NCBI RefSeq assembly: GCF_000313935.1
Contig: NZ_AMSS01000088.1
Coordinates: forward strand, 62,001-126,000
Direction: 5' to 3'
DNA length: 64,000 bases
From: Acinetobacter sp. WC-141
GTDB lineage: Bacteria > Pseudomonadota > Gammaproteobacteria > Pseudomonadales > Moraxellaceae
Shown here: one piece after another, positions 27,774 to 38,440 of the stretch
Layout of the letters: the number at the start of each line of letters is the position of its first letter
How positions within the stretch are numbered: position 1 is the first letter of the stretch
The notes under the pieces: model-generated
What the model saw: only the letters and a program-made list of their open reading frames with translations
Database searches by the model: none
What the model was told of the DNA's origin: nothing
Made by a program: the position numbers and the translations under genes

Positions 27774-28475
27774 ATGTCCTTTTCTCAACATCCAGAACAT
27801 CATTTTATTCACCGCTCAGGTTGGTTAAGGGCAGCTGTTTTAGGGGCTAATGATGGAATTATTTCCGTTACTAGTTTAATTATGGGAATGGCTGCAAGTG
27901 GCGCTTCTGCTCATACTCTTTTTATTGCTTGTATTGCAGGTTTAATTTCTGGTGCAACCTCCATGGCCGCCGGAGAGTATATTTCTGTAAAATCCCAAGA
28001 AGATATTGAAAAAGCTGACTTAAAATTTGAAGCACAAGAATTAAAGAAACATCCTCAACGTGAACTAGATGAACTCACTCAAATTTATATAGCCAGAGGG
28101 TTAGCACCTGATTTAGCTCGACAAGTTGCTACCGAACTTACAAATCATGATGCCTTAGGTGCTCACGCACGTGATGAAATTGGTATTCATGAAAATACTG
28201 CAGCAAATCCTGTTCAAGCCGCACTAGCTTCAGCTGGCTCATTTTCATTTGGGGCCTTGTTTCCTATGCTCGCTATTTTACTCAGCCCAGATATTTGGGT
28301 TGAAAAAATGGTCTTACTATTTGGCATTATCTCATTAGCTTTTTTAGGAGCGCTATCAAGCCATTTCGCGGGTACTTCTAAGCTTAAAGGAAGTTTACGC
28401 ATTACCTTGTGGGGAATTTTAGCAATGGCTTTTTCAAGCTGGATCGGATCTTTGTTTCATGTTACTCCCCTTTAA
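27774..28475 (+). CDS. VIT1/CCC1 family Fe2+/Mn2+ transporter-like protein
   Basis: 233 residues, VIT family. The first span carries the conserved GWLRAAVLGANDGIISV, the second AGLISGATSMAAGEYISVKSQ with the metal-path Gly/Met/Glu residues. A cytoplasmic helical segment rich in Glu (about 80-140, QEDIEKADLKFEAQELKKHPQ) forms the metal-binding domain, and three more spans follow. In plants and yeast these proteins move Fe or Mn into vacuoles. Bacterial members are thought to export these metals. There is no fused ferritin domain. No recognisable Fur box was found upstream by eye. Confidence 0.9.
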   Translation: MSFSQHPEHHFIHRSGWLRAAVLGANDGIISVTSLIMGMAASGASAHTLFIACIAGLISGATSMAAGEYISVKSQEDIEKADLKFEAQELKKHPQRELDELTQIYIARGLAPDLARQVATELTNHDALGAHARDEIGIHENTAANPVQAALASAGSFSFGALFPMLAILLSPDIWVEKMVLLFGIISLAFLGALSSHFAGTSKLKGSLRITLWGILAMAFSSWIGSLFHVTPL

Positions 28476-28592
28476 AAAACCTGAACTTATAAATGTTTAA
28501 GAACTAAATATTTAAAAACTAAATGCCCAATATTATTTGCTCTTGGTTCTGATTTCACGTTATGGTGAAGAGAAAGAAATGAGGTGAATAAA

Positions 28593-29639
28593 ATGACCCT
28601 GTTACAACAACTTGAAATTAAACATCCGATTTTTCTTGCTCCAATGGCGGGCGTATCTACACCTGAACTTGCCGCAGAAGTTTCTAATCAAGGTGGACTT
28701 GGGTCATTAGGACTCGGAGCAAACACGGCACAAAGTGCTCGAGAACAGATTTTAAAAACCCAAACACTTACAGAGAAATCATTTCAGGTTAATTTTTTCT
28801 GCCATCAACCCGAGCAACTTAATCCTCAAATTTCAGCACAATGGATTGAATATTTACGTCCACAATTTGAAAAGTTTGGAGAACAGCCTCCTCAAAACTT
28901 AAACTGTATTTATCCAAGTTTTCTTGATAATGATGATTTTCTAAATGTCGTATTAGAAACCAAGCCTAAAGCTGTCAGTTTTCATTTTGGCATTCCCCAT
29001 CCCCATCAAATTCAGGCATTAAAAGATGCCGGAATTATAACAATGGTTTCTGCTACCAATTTGGTTGAAGCACAAGCCATTGGAGCAGCTGGTATCGATA
29101 TTATTATTGCTCAAGGGATTGAAGCAGGTGGACACCGTGGAATCTTTAACAAGACCTTTGATGCAGCAATTAAAACCAGCGATTTAGTACATCTTATTGT
29201 GAAACATTGCAAACTGCCTGTGGTTGCTGCTGGCGGTATTATGAACGGTGCTCAAGCACGACATATGTTGAGCTTAGGTGCTAGTGCTGTCCAACTCGGA
29301 ACTGCTTTCGTTCAATGCCTATCTTCGAACGCATCAAGTGAATATCGCAAAGCTCTATTTAATGAGTCTGTAACGCAAATTAGTGCCAGCCTTTCTGGAC
29401 GTCCTGCACGTGGATTGCTCAACCATTGGCACACACAAATTGATTTACCGAATCGGCCGCCTCAACCAGAATATCCATATACCTATGATTTAGCCAAGCA
29501 ACTCAATGCAATTGCAAGTAAACATCATGACTATGGTTTTGGCGCTTTTTGGGCGGGTAGTAATGTCTCACAAATACGTGAATTAGCTGCTGCCGATTTG
29601 GTTAACCAACTAGTGGTAGAAATGCTAGAAGATGAGTAA
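28593..29639 (+). CDS. nitronate monooxygenase family FMN enzyme
   Basis: 348 residues from the ATG at 28593, TIM-barrel flavoprotein of the 2-nitropropane dioxygenase family. Landmarks are FLAPMAGVSTPELAAEVSNQGGLGSLG at the N terminus, the active-site stretch IIAQGIEAGGHRG (GIEAGGHRG with the catalytic His), and the FMN-phosphate loop PVVAAGGIMNGAQ and LGASAVQLGTAF. It likely oxidises alkyl nitronates such as propionate-3-nitronate. The natural substrate is not certain. The frame can open at GTG 28584, but this lies within the GAGGTG ribosome site of the ATG. It ends in a shared bidirectional terminator. Confidence 0.9.
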   Translation: MTLLQQLEIKHPIFLAPMAGVSTPELAAEVSNQGGLGSLGLGANTAQSAREQILKTQTLTEKSFQVNFFCHQPEQLNPQISAQWIEYLRPQFEKFGEQPPQNLNCIYPSFLDNDDFLNVVLETKPKAVSFHFGIPHPHQIQALKDAGIITMVSATNLVEAQAIGAAGIDIIIAQGIEAGGHRGIFNKTFDAAIKTSDLVHLIVKHCKLPVVAAGGIMNGAQARHMLSLGASAVQLGTAFVQCLSSNASSEYRKALFNESVTQISASLSGRPARGLLNHWHTQIDLPNRPPQPEYPYTYDLAKQLNAIASKHHDYGFGAFWAGSNVSQIRELAAADLVNQLVVEMLEDE

Positions 29640-29644
29640 ATCTT

Positions 29645-29676
29645 AAAAAGCCAGTCATCATATACTGGCTTTTTAT
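29645..29676. terminator. bidirectional intrinsic terminator between convergent genes
   Basis: Stem AAAAAGCCAGT/ACTGGCTTTTT with an 8-base loop, lying exactly between the stops of the nitronate monooxygenase-like gene and dusB. T tracts on both strands. Confidence 0.88.
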
Positions 29677-30702
29677 TTAATGAGTTTGCAATAAATTAAC
29701 CTGTTCAACTTGCACATCACTCATTAAATTGCCTTCGGCCAATAGCTGGTTAAAATAGTTTTCAACCACTAAAGCTTGTTCAGCTGTACTTTCAACTTTA
29801 TACATATTTTGGCGAAACTCATTACTTGAATGTAATCCTTTTGTGTACCAAGCAATATGTTTACGGGCAATACGGCAACCTGAATATTCACCATAAAATT
29901 GATATAACTCAGACAAATGTCCTAAAAGTACATCTTTGACTTCTTCAATATTAGGCGCAGCTAAGTGCTCTCCAGTTTTTAAATAATGAGCAATTTCACG
30001 AAAAATCCATGGTCGACCTTGAGCAGCACGACCAATCATAATCGCATCGGCTCCTGTGTAGTCGAGCACATATTTTGCCTTTTCAGGACTATCAATATCA
30101 CCGTTCGCAATGACTGGAATATTAATTAATTCTTTGACATGTTTGATCAAATCATAGCGGGCTGTATTTAAATACATGTCTTCACGGGTACGGCCATGTA
30201 AAGCCAATGCAGCAATTCCCGCTTCTTCCGCTCTTTTTGCGACTCTTAAAATATTTTCTTGACCATTTAAAAAGCCCAAACGGGTTTTTAAAGTCACAGG
30301 AACATCAACAGCCGTTACCACAGCATCAAGAATTCGGGCCACTAAGTCTTCATCTTGTAATAACGCAGAACCTGCGAGTTTATTACATACTTTTTTGGCA
30401 GGACATCCCATATTGATATCAACAATTTGTGCGCCATTTGCTACTTGATAACGTGCAGCCTCTGCTAATTGCTCTGGATCAGAACCAGCAATTTGAGCAG
30501 AGATTGGAGCGAGTTCGCCATCAAAGTTCGCACGGTAAAGGCTTTTCTTGCTCATCCGCAAAGTTTTATCGGCAGTCATCATTTCGCTGACTGCATGACC
30601 TGCGCCAAAATACTTGCAGAGCGTTCTAAATGGACGGTCAGTGACCCCCGCCATAGGAGCAACGATTAAATTATTTGACAGTTGATAGGGACCAATATAC
30701 AT
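29677..30702 (-). CDS. dusB: tRNA-dihydrouridine synthase B
   Basis: 341-residue FMN enzyme that reduces uridine 17 type positions in tRNA. It is closely colinear with E. coli DusB: NLIVAPMAGVTDRPFRTLC, QIAGSDPEQLAEAAR, the catalytic cysteine in INMGCPAKKVCNKLAGSALL (C100), VTLKTRLG, ALHGRTR, IPVIANGDI, GADAIMIGRAAQGRPW. In enterobacteria dusB is followed by fis. Here it is not. Its start region overlaps a possible extended N terminus of the divergent DUF1615 gene, but the likely start of that gene is at 30786. Confidence 0.94.
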   Translation of the reverse strand: MYIGPYQLSNNLIVAPMAGVTDRPFRTLCKYFGAGHAVSEMMTADKTLRMSKKSLYRANFDGELAPISAQIAGSDPEQLAEAARYQVANGAQIVDINMGCPAKKVCNKLAGSALLQDEDLVARILDAVVTAVDVPVTLKTRLGFLNGQENILRVAKRAEEAGIAALALHGRTREDMYLNTARYDLIKHVKELINIPVIANGDIDSPEKAKYVLDYTGADAIMIGRAAQGRPWIFREIAHYLKTGEHLAAPNIEEVKDVLLGHLSELYQFYGEYSGCRIARKHIAWYTKGLHSSNEFRQNMYKVESTAEQALVVENYFNQLLAEGNLMSDVQVEQVNLLQTH

Positions 30703-30785
30703 ATATATTCATACAATTGATGATCAACATAGTATACTTCATCCGCTTGATCGGCTCATCTTTTTATGCAGGTGTTTTCCTCGCC

Positions 30786-31994
30786 ATGAACAAACCGTTG
30801 TCTTCCCGTTTTTTATTAAAATCATTCGGTATGGTCGCCGTGTGCATGAGTTTAGCTGCTTGTGGTGATAAAGCTTGGTGGTCAAACAATGATGAGCCTG
30901 AACTAGAAAACCAACAAATTAAACGTCTGATCCCATCGCGTGTGCATGACCGTGAGTCATGGGCTAAAGATATTGACGACATTATGAAAGACTTGGATAT
31001 TCCTAAAACCAAGAAAAATGTTTGTAGTATCGTGGCTGTAGTTGATCAGGAATCTAACTTTGTAGCTAATCCTCAAGTACCGGGGTTAGGCCAAAAAGCA
31101 GTTGAAGAAGTTAGTACCCGTTTAAATGAAAAATTTGAAGATAAGCTCGGAAAAACTATTGGTGGAACAATTGCTGGTTATTTTGAAGAAGTGCTAAAAA
31201 CCCAGCCCTCTCCTGATAATAACTATATGAGTCAAATGCGTAAGGTTAAAACCGAGAAAGACCTCGACTTACTTTATCGAGAAATTTTCGATTTTATGGC
31301 TAAGCATTACCATGTGAGTGCATTAACAGGTGCAGCCAAATTAGTTGGTCAAGATATTGGCGAGAAAATGAACCCTATTACGACCTTGGGTTCTATGCAG
31401 GTTCACATTAATTATGCAAAAGCCAATAAACGCTCAAGCATGAGCACTGCTGCTCTTCGTGATGATCTATATACCGAATATGGCGGTTTATATTACGGCA
31501 TACATCGTTTAATGGTTTATCCAGCTAATTATGACAAAGCTATTTATCGATTTGCAGACTATAACTCAGGCATGTATTCTAGCCGTAATGCTGCTTTTCA
31601 AAGCATGCTAAATGACTTAACTGATACAGGAATAAGTCTTGATGGTGATCTACTTCTTTACACAAAAGATGGTGATCCACGCCCGACTCAAAGCCAGTCA
31701 GAAAGAGAGCTCATTACGGTATTTGCAAAAAATAATGTATTAGTTACCCCAAGACAAATTCGTGATGATCTTAAATTAGAAAAAGAGAAAAAGTTTGAAA
31801 GTACACAAACCTATATTGCCCTGACTAAACTTTATAAAGCGAAGAAAGGTAAAGAACCGATCTATGCCATTATGCCGCAAGTCGTTATTTCTGGGCCAAA
31901 ATTAAGTCGTGACTATAATACTAACTGGTATGCAACCCGCGTAAACGGACGATATGAATCATGTATGCAACGAGCGAAACGAATAAGACTATAA
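30786..31994 (+). CDS. DUF1615 family lipoprotein
   Basis: 402 residues from the ATG at 30786. A lipoprotein signal (hydrophobic VAVCMSL, lipobox LAAC followed by G-D) tells that it is acylated and, with Asp at +2, might stay in the inner membrane if the enteric rule holds in this genus. The mature part opens with CSIVAVVDQESNF, typical of DUF1615, and contains an EVSTRLNEKFEDKLG helix. The presence of a lysozyme-like ...QESNFVANPQVPGLG block recalls lytic transglycosylase folds, but this is speculation. The frame is open to 30675, but the upstream part has no ribosome site and would bury the signal peptide. The stop overlaps the HAD gene by 34 bases. Confidence 0.85.
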   Translation: MNKPLSSRFLLKSFGMVAVCMSLAACGDKAWWSNNDEPELENQQIKRLIPSRVHDRESWAKDIDDIMKDLDIPKTKKNVCSIVAVVDQESNFVANPQVPGLGQKAVEEVSTRLNEKFEDKLGKTIGGTIAGYFEEVLKTQPSPDNNYMSQMRKVKTEKDLDLLYREIFDFMAKHYHVSALTGAAKLVGQDIGEKMNPITTLGSMQVHINYAKANKRSSMSTAALRDDLYTEYGGLYYGIHRLMVYPANYDKAIYRFADYNSGMYSSRNAAFQSMLNDLTDTGISLDGDLLLYTKDGDPRPTQSQSERELITVFAKNNVLVTPRQIRDDLKLEKEKKFESTQTYIALTKLYKAKKGKEPIYAIMPQVVISGPKLSRDYNTNWYATRVNGRYESCMQRAKRIRL

Positions 31995-32617
31995 AGAGTC
32001 TCGCCCTGTTCGATTTTGATGGAACCTTGTGTAGCAAAGATAGTTTTACAGGGTTCATCTTTTATGCTTTATCTAAGCGCCACATTGTTAAACAAGGCTT
32101 AAAAATTCTGCCATGGATTCAAGCCTACTATCTTAATTTTTATCCAGCCCATGCTATGCGCGCTAAGTTATTTCGCAGCATGTTCAAAGATACCCCCGCA
32201 ATTGAATTGCAAAGATTAGGTGAAGAATATGCACAAGAGTTAGTCTCTGCGCTTTCACCTGAACTTTTCGCACAGTTACAACACCACCAGTTACGTGGTG
32301 ATCGGGTGGTACTGGTTTCTGCTTCAATCGATGTCTACCTTGCCCCACTTTGCAAGTTACTAGATATCGAATTAATTTGTACCGAAACTCAAATTAAAAA
32401 CGGCATGATGACGGGTTACTATTCCACCCCAGATTGTAGTAGTGAACAAAAAAAGTTAAGAATACATCAGCAATATACGCTACAGCATTACCATCAAGTT
32501 TATGCGTATGGTAATAGCTCAGAAGACCTAGATATGCTGAGTCTGGCGACACATCCATATATGGTGGGTGAAGATCGTGTTCTACCTCGTTTAACGCCAG
32601 AAAAAAAGCTCGCATAA
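31961..32617 (+). CDS. HAD-IB family phosphatase
   Basis: 218-residue haloacid-dehalogenase phosphatase of the SerB-like IB group. Motif I is LFDFDGTLCSKDSF (nucleophile and acid aspartates), motif II VVLVSASIDVYLAP, and motif III/IV YAYGNSSEDLDMLSLA. The alpha-helical cap lies between motifs I and II. The substrate is unknown: similar genes act on phosphoserine or lysophospholipid-type phosphates. It begins inside the last 34 bases of the DUF1615 gene, so the two are probably co-translated. The final codons form the left arm of the terminator and the stop codon sits in the loop. Confidence 0.88.
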   Translation: MYATSETNKTIKSLALFDFDGTLCSKDSFTGFIFYALSKRHIVKQGLKILPWIQAYYLNFYPAHAMRAKLFRSMFKDTPAIELQRLGEEYAQELVSALSPELFAQLQHHQLRGDRVVLVSASIDVYLAPLCKLLDIELICTETQIKNGMMTGYYSTPDCSSEQKKLRIHQQYTLQHYHQVYAYGNSSEDLDMLSLATHPYMVGEDRVLPRLTPEKKLA

Positions 32618-32630
32618 AGCGAGCTTTTTT
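32604..32630 (+). terminator. intrinsic terminator overlapping the end of the HAD gene
   Basis: Stem AAAAGCTCGC/GCGAGCTTTT with the loop ATAAA that contains the TAA stop (32615-32617), followed by a T run. It may also act on the minus strand after proB. Confidence 0.88.
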
Positions 32631-32644
32631 AATTTCACAACAAA

Positions 32645-33778
32645 CTAGTAAATCGCCATATGATCACGATGAATCATTTCAAGTGAACGAGCTTCACCAA
32701 GTACTTGATAAACCTTATCAGAGGCTAGGCCTTTAATAATTTCAGCAGATCGCGAGCTAAAGTTCACTCGACCCACTGCAATACGTTTACCTTGTTTATC
32801 TACACATTCAACTACATCGCCACGATCAAAATGTCCTTCAACAGTCTTAACTCCAACAGGGAGTAAACTGCGATGTTTCAATTTAATCGCTTCAATAGCG
32901 CCATCATCAATCACAAGACGACCTGCTGTCTGCAAATGGGCAGCAAGCCACTGTTGATGAGCAGTCATACGGTCTTTATCTGTAGTAAACAATGTACCTA
33001 GCATTTCACCAGCCATAGCACGTGACAAGACATTATCACTTTCACCACTCGCAATGAGTGTTGGACAACCCGACTTAGCTGCTAAACGTGCGGCACGAAC
33101 TTTAGTGACCATACCACCTCGCCCGAGTAAACCGCCGCCGCCGGCCATTTCGAATAAATCATCATCCATGGCACGAACAGTAGAGAGTAATTTAGCATCA
33201 GGGTTATGACGTGGATCTGAATCAAACATCCCTTGCTGATCCGTTAAAATGATCAACAATTCTGCATGAACCTGACCTGCAACCATCGCAGCTAAAGTAT
33301 CATTATCGCCAAAGCGGATCTCATCGGTAGATACCGTATCATTTTCATTAATGACTGGAATTACACGCCAATCAATCAAATTTTGCAAAGCATCACATGA
33401 GTTTAAATAACGACGGCGATCTGCCAAATCATCATGTGTCAGTAAAACCTGAGCAGTACGAATGCCATGTTTTTCAAGCACACTAGACCAAGTATGAATT
33501 AAACCCATCTGCCCAATCGCAGCACAGGCTTGTAGACTGGGTAGATCGGTGGGTCGACTCGCAAGCTTCATACGAACCATACCTTCTGCTACAGCTCCAG
33601 AAGACACTAAAATAATTTCGTGTCCTGCATTGTGTAGATCTGCAATCTGTTTCGCCCAAAGCGAAATAGCATCCAAATCTAAACCTTGCCCATTGGCTGT
33701 GAGTAAAGATGATCCGATTTTAACAACGATTCGTTTACACTCACTGAGCTGACGTTGCCCATCGACCACTTCTATCAT
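32645..33778 (-). CDS. proB: glutamate 5-kinase
   Basis: 377 residues. ProB makes gamma-glutamyl phosphate, the first step of proline synthesis, and is usually feedback-inhibited by proline. An amino-acid-kinase domain (about 18-260: [60 protein letters not shown]) is followed by a PUA domain (about 285-370). GAGG precedes the ATG. It is directly downstream of obgE (15-base gap), the common obg-proB order, so the two are probably co-transcribed. Confidence 0.97.
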   Translation of the reverse strand: MIEVVDGQRQLSECKRIVVKIGSSLLTANGQGLDLDAISLWAKQIADLHNAGHEIILVSSGAVAEGMVRMKLASRPTDLPSLQACAAIGQMGLIHTWSSVLEKHGIRTAQVLLTHDDLADRRRYLNSCDALQNLIDWRVIPVINENDTVSTDEIRFGDNDTLAAMVAGQVHAELLIILTDQQGMFDSDPRHNPDAKLLSTVRAMDDDLFEMAGGGGLLGRGGMVTKVRAARLAAKSGCPTLIASGESDNVLSRAMAGEMLGTLFTTDKDRMTAHQQWLAAHLQTAGRLVIDDGAIEAIKLKHRSLLPVGVKTVEGHFDRGDVVECVDKQGKRIAVGRVNFSSRSAEIIKGLASDKVYQVLGEARSLEMIHRDHMAIY

Positions 33779-33793
33779 GTTTTCCTCGGTTTT

Positions 33794-35047
<1,254 letters not shown>

Positions 35048-35199
35048 CTATTCTGCCATATTTTCATAAAATTCTCGAATAGAAAATGGGACAATTCCCA
35101 TATATAACGAACTGTTTTTATCTTTAAGTCATCAAAAGCATTTTAGATTCACAAATATGAGCTTTACCCAAAATAAAATGCAACATGACTATTTAATTT

Positions 35200-35880
35200 T
35201 TAAGGATGAACATTGCGTAAAGGTAAAGTCATTTGCATATCAAGATTTGCTTTTGTTTTTGGAACCGAATTATACATAATGGCATTAAATGAAGAAATAT
35301 TTCCCATTTCCATAGGATCATTCACTTCTAGGCTTGGTTTAAACTGATGTTTAACTGATAAATTTACTGGCTCATCAAATTCAAAATAAACAGGACCATC
35401 AAAAACAATTTTAACTGGAATGGTATAACTACGTTTTAAATTAAAAGGAACGTCCAACTTGATAGGAATATCCAGTTTAAGTGGAAATTTTGGTAAAAAT
35501 TTACTTTGATAGATCAAATCAGTCGTTGTTTCAAGAGGCATAACCTGATCAATCTTTAGAGTCGTTGAATAATCAACACTTACCGTAATGGGCGTCTCTA
35601 CAGCAAAACTTAAATCTGCTAGATATTTCCCTTTTAAAGGTAAAGTCAGTTGGCGATCTATATCTAATGTGGTATCAAGTTTACCAATGGACTGAACCTG
35701 CAAAGTATTGCCAACTTGGATCTTTGTTTCTAAAGAGTCAGGTAAACTAATATCTGCATTATGAGCCGATACGACTAAATTAGCTTGAATATTGAGGTAT
35801 ACCCAAAACATAACAGCAGCAAGGATCATCATTAAAAAGAAACTGATGAGCATACTTTTGAGTGAACGAAACATTAGCAT
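35200..35880 (-). CDS. unknown membrane-anchored protein with beta-rich repeats (tandem paralogue 1)
   Basis: 226 residues, no family recognised. One N-terminal span (about 11-30: ISFFLMMILAAVMFWVYL) is followed by a periplasmic part made of short alternating strands with the recurring pattern of a hydrophobic pair, Pro, then hydrophobic residues (FPLKLDIPIKLDVPF, SYTIPVKIVFDGPV, LTLPLKGK, MTLPLRNV). It has no enzyme motifs and no cysteines. It lies 5 bases after the related gene at 35886 and shares its plan and some wording, so the two are tandem paralogues in one operon. ATG at 35880 or at 35874 could start it. Confidence 0.7.
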   Translation of the reverse strand: MLMFRSLKSMLISFFLMMILAAVMFWVYLNIQANLVVSAHNADISLPDSLETKIQVGNTLQVQSIGKLDTTLDIDRQLTLPLKGKYLADLSFAVETPITVSVDYSTTLKIDQVMPLETTTDLIYQSKFLPKFPLKLDIPIKLDVPFNLKRSYTIPVKIVFDGPVYFEFDEPVNLSVKHQFKPSLEVNDPMEMGNISSFNAIMYNSVPKTKANLDMQMTLPLRNVHP

Positions 35881-35885
35881 CCACC

Positions 35886-36611
35886 CTATTGATCAGTTGT
35901 TGTCTGCGGTGTTTCTGAACCTACTACCCGATTTAACCGCATAGTGGAGAGAGGAATCTTTAACTCACCATTTGCAATCTTCACAGGCAATGTATTTTTC
36001 ACATCAACCGAAGCATTTAGTGCTGTTTTAACAGGAACATTTAAATTACCCTCAATTGGAATATTAGTATCTAATCTTGCCTTTAGAGGAATATGTAAAT
36101 TTTCTTTTAATACTGTCCGTACTGGTGCATCGAATTTTAAATGAACCTTTTGTTCAAGCGGAACATTAATATCAATCGGAACATCAAGTTTTAAGGGTAT
36201 TGATCCCTTTAACGGCAACGTAATGTCACGCCCTAAAACTCTCACCTGAACCTTCGTATCGATTGGTAAATTTTGCTCAACTTTTAGTGTTTCTTTAACC
36301 GGAATTGTTGTGCTAATTGGCACCATATTATCGAAATAAACACGCGGTGTTAATGTTTGTGTTAATGGAATATTCAGTTTCTCATCAATTGGAATACTGG
36401 CATTTACCCGCCCTTTTACATCCACATTTAAAGCATCTTGCACTTTAACCTTAACTTGTAGAGGCTCTTGCAAATCAATAGCAACTGCTTGATTTTTCAA
36501 TGGAATACAAATATTGAAATGCTTAAATACCCATATTGCAATGAGTACACCACATAGATTGGCAATAATGATGAATATAAAAACGACCAACAAACGTTTA
36601 AACTGCGACAA
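35886..36611 (-). CDS. unknown membrane-anchored protein with beta-rich repeats (tandem paralogue 2)
   Basis: 241 residues with an N-terminal span (about 6-29) and an exported domain almost wholly built from a 12-20-residue motif of the type hydrophobic-x-hydrophobic-Pro-hydrophobic. Examples are LNIPLTQTL, ITLPLKGSIPLKLDVPIDINVPL, LHIPLKARL, LNVPVKTAL, LPVKIANGELKIPL. The pattern suggests a long, regular beta structure such as a rod, groove or sheet stack. The start is TTG at 36609-36611 with a GGGATAGG stretch just upstream. Start elsewhere would lose the membrane span. No function can be assigned. Co-transcription with the next gene is likely. Confidence 0.7.
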   Translation of the reverse strand: MSQFKRLLVVFIFIIIANLCGVLIAIWVFKHFNICIPLKNQAVAIDLQEPLQVKVKVQDALNVDVKGRVNASIPIDEKLNIPLTQTLTPRVYFDNMVPISTTIPVKETLKVEQNLPIDTKVQVRVLGRDITLPLKGSIPLKLDVPIDINVPLEQKVHLKFDAPVRTVLKENLHIPLKARLDTNIPIEGNLNVPVKTALNASVDVKNTLPVKIANGELKIPLSTMRLNRVVGSETPQTTTDQ

Positions 36612-36697
36612 TTCCTATCCCTTACTCTATTCTTTTTTTCCTTAATTCCTATTCTCATTTATTTACAAAAAATAGTCAGCATATATTTTGTACGGTT

Positions 36698-36723
36698 GTA
36701 AAAAAACCCAGTTTAAACTGGGT
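36698..36723 (-). terminator. intrinsic terminator of gap
   Basis: Perfect palindrome ACCCAGTTTAAACTGGGT (36706-36723) with an A run before it that becomes the minus-strand T tract. 38 bases past the gap stop. Confidence 0.82.
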
Positions 36724-36760
36724 CTTTTTGTGAAAATCTTTTATCGATCGTTAAATGATC

Positions 36761-38218
36761 TTAAGCATTCAATTCTGCTGGGATTTTTTTATAGCTTACG
36801 CCGCACATTTGTTCAGCAATACGTAATACCTGACAGCTATAACCAACTTCGTTATCGTACCAAACGTAAGCAGTTAAACGGTTACCAGAAGTAATCGTTG
36901 CTTGAGCATCGTATACACCTGCTGTACGAGAACCGATAAAGTCACTCGATACAACTTCAGTCGAGTTGGTATAACCAATTTGACCTTGAAGGTTAGAGTT
37001 AATCGAAATTTGACGAATGTATTCATTCACTTCTTCACGATCAACTTCTTTATCAAGCGTTAAGTTCAAGATTGCAAGAGATACGTTTGGAGTAGGAACA
37101 CGTACAGAGTTACCAGTTAACTTACCTTTTAATGCAGGTAATGCTTTAGCAACTGCTTTAGCTGCACCAGTTTCTGTAATTACCATGTTTAAAGTAGCAG
37201 CACGACCACGACGATCTGCTTTATGGTAGTTATCGATCAAGTTCTGGTCATTTGTAAATGAGTGAACAGTTTCAACATGACCGTTAAGAACTTTATATTT
37301 GTCATCCAATACTTTAAGAATTGGAGTAATCGCATTTGTTGTACAACTTGCAGCAGAGATGATTTTGTCTTCATCTAAGATGTCTGAGTTGTTTACGCCA
37401 AATACAACGTTTTTCATTTCACCTTTACTTGGTGCAGTCAATACAACACGTGCAACGCCTGGGCATTTCAAATGTTGGCTTAGACCTTCAGCATCACGCC
37501 ATTTACCAGTGTTGTCGATTAAAAGTGCATTTTCAATACCGTATTCAGTATAGTCAACTTCACTTGGGCTAGACGCATAAATCACTTTAATGAAGTTACC
37601 GTTAGCAATAATTGCTTCGTTTTCTTCATCAACAGAAATTGTACCAGCGAAAGTACCGTGAATAGAGTCACGACGAAGTAAAGAAGCACGTTTTGCTAAG
37701 TCACCGTCAGAAGACTTACGTACAACGATTGCTTTAAGGCTTAAACCACGGCCTAAACCTGATTGGCTAATGATTAAACGAGCCAAGATACGGCCAATAC
37801 GACCAAAACCGTAAAGAACTACATCTTTAGGTTGTTCAGAAGTTGCGCTTCCTTTGATTGACTCAACAGATTGAGCAACAAAAGCGTCAATATCACCGCC
37901 TTTTTCTTTATATTCAACAGCAAGTTTACCAATATCAACTTCTGCAGAACCAATGTTTTCAACTTTTGCTAAAGCTTCTAAAATTGGGAATGTATTTACA
38001 ACAGAAAGCTCAACGTCTACAACACGTGTACGGCGGTGAGTTTTCAAAATTTGGATAACAGAACGGTTAATTAAAGAGCGACCGTAAACAGATACGACAA
38101 TATTTTTTTCACGGTATAATTGACCGATTAATGCAATCATACGTTCCGCGATTTCTTCACGGTTTTTCCAACGGCCTTGGTGTTCAGCATGCAGGGCGAT
38201 GATAGTGTCTTTGCTCAC
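36761..38218 (-). CDS. gap: glyceraldehyde-3-phosphate dehydrogenase, long form with N-terminal extension
   Basis: 485 residues, about 140 more than the usual 335. The GAPDH core starts with VLYGFGRIGR (137-143 is the dinucleotide loop) and has the catalytic cysteine in SAASCTTNAI (C292), HSFTNDQN, RRGRAATLNM and WYDNEVGYS. The N-terminal 130 residues are helical and charged, without a motif I recognise. In this genus, which lacks a full glycolysis, the enzyme should act mainly in the gluconeogenic direction or in the lower Entner-Doudoroff branch. The start is GTG with AGAGG upstream. Monocistronic with its own terminator. Confidence 0.92.
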   Translation of the reverse strand: MSKDTIIALHAEHQGRWKNREEIAERMIALIGQLYREKNIVVSVYGRSLINRSVIQILKTHRRTRVVDVELSVVNTFPILEALAKVENIGSAEVDIGKLAVEYKEKGGDIDAFVAQSVESIKGSATSEQPKDVVLYGFGRIGRILARLIISQSGLGRGLSLKAIVVRKSSDGDLAKRASLLRRDSIHGTFAGTISVDEENEAIIANGNFIKVIYASSPSEVDYTEYGIENALLIDNTGKWRDAEGLSQHLKCPGVARVVLTAPSKGEMKNVVFGVNNSDILDEDKIISAASCTTNAITPILKVLDDKYKVLNGHVETVHSFTNDQNLIDNYHKADRRGRAATLNMVITETGAAKAVAKALPALKGKLTGNSVRVPTPNVSLAILNLTLDKEVDREEVNEYIRQISINSNLQGQIGYTNSTEVVSSDFIGSRTAGVYDAQATITSGNRLTAYVWYDNEVGYSCQVLRIAEQMCGVSYKKIPAELNA

Positions 38219-38440
38219 AGATACGTCCTCTAATTAATTATATCTAGGCGTGATTTTTTAAACCCCGTAATTGTAATGGAATTATTGGCAAGAATGAATC
38301 AAAAGCTGACGTTAGTGATTAGATTTTCCTAAAATTCATCATAAATTCATAAAATACCTATAATTATTTTTTATTATCTTATTGTTTAAAGCAGCTAAAT
38401 TTTTGCTTTTTCTTACTTTTTAGTTTCTGATGCTCTAATT

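Noticed and set aside
30675..30785. N-terminal extension of the DUF1615 protein
   Set aside because: It would place 37 residues before the lipoprotein signal, overlaps the start of dusB, and lacks a ribosome site.
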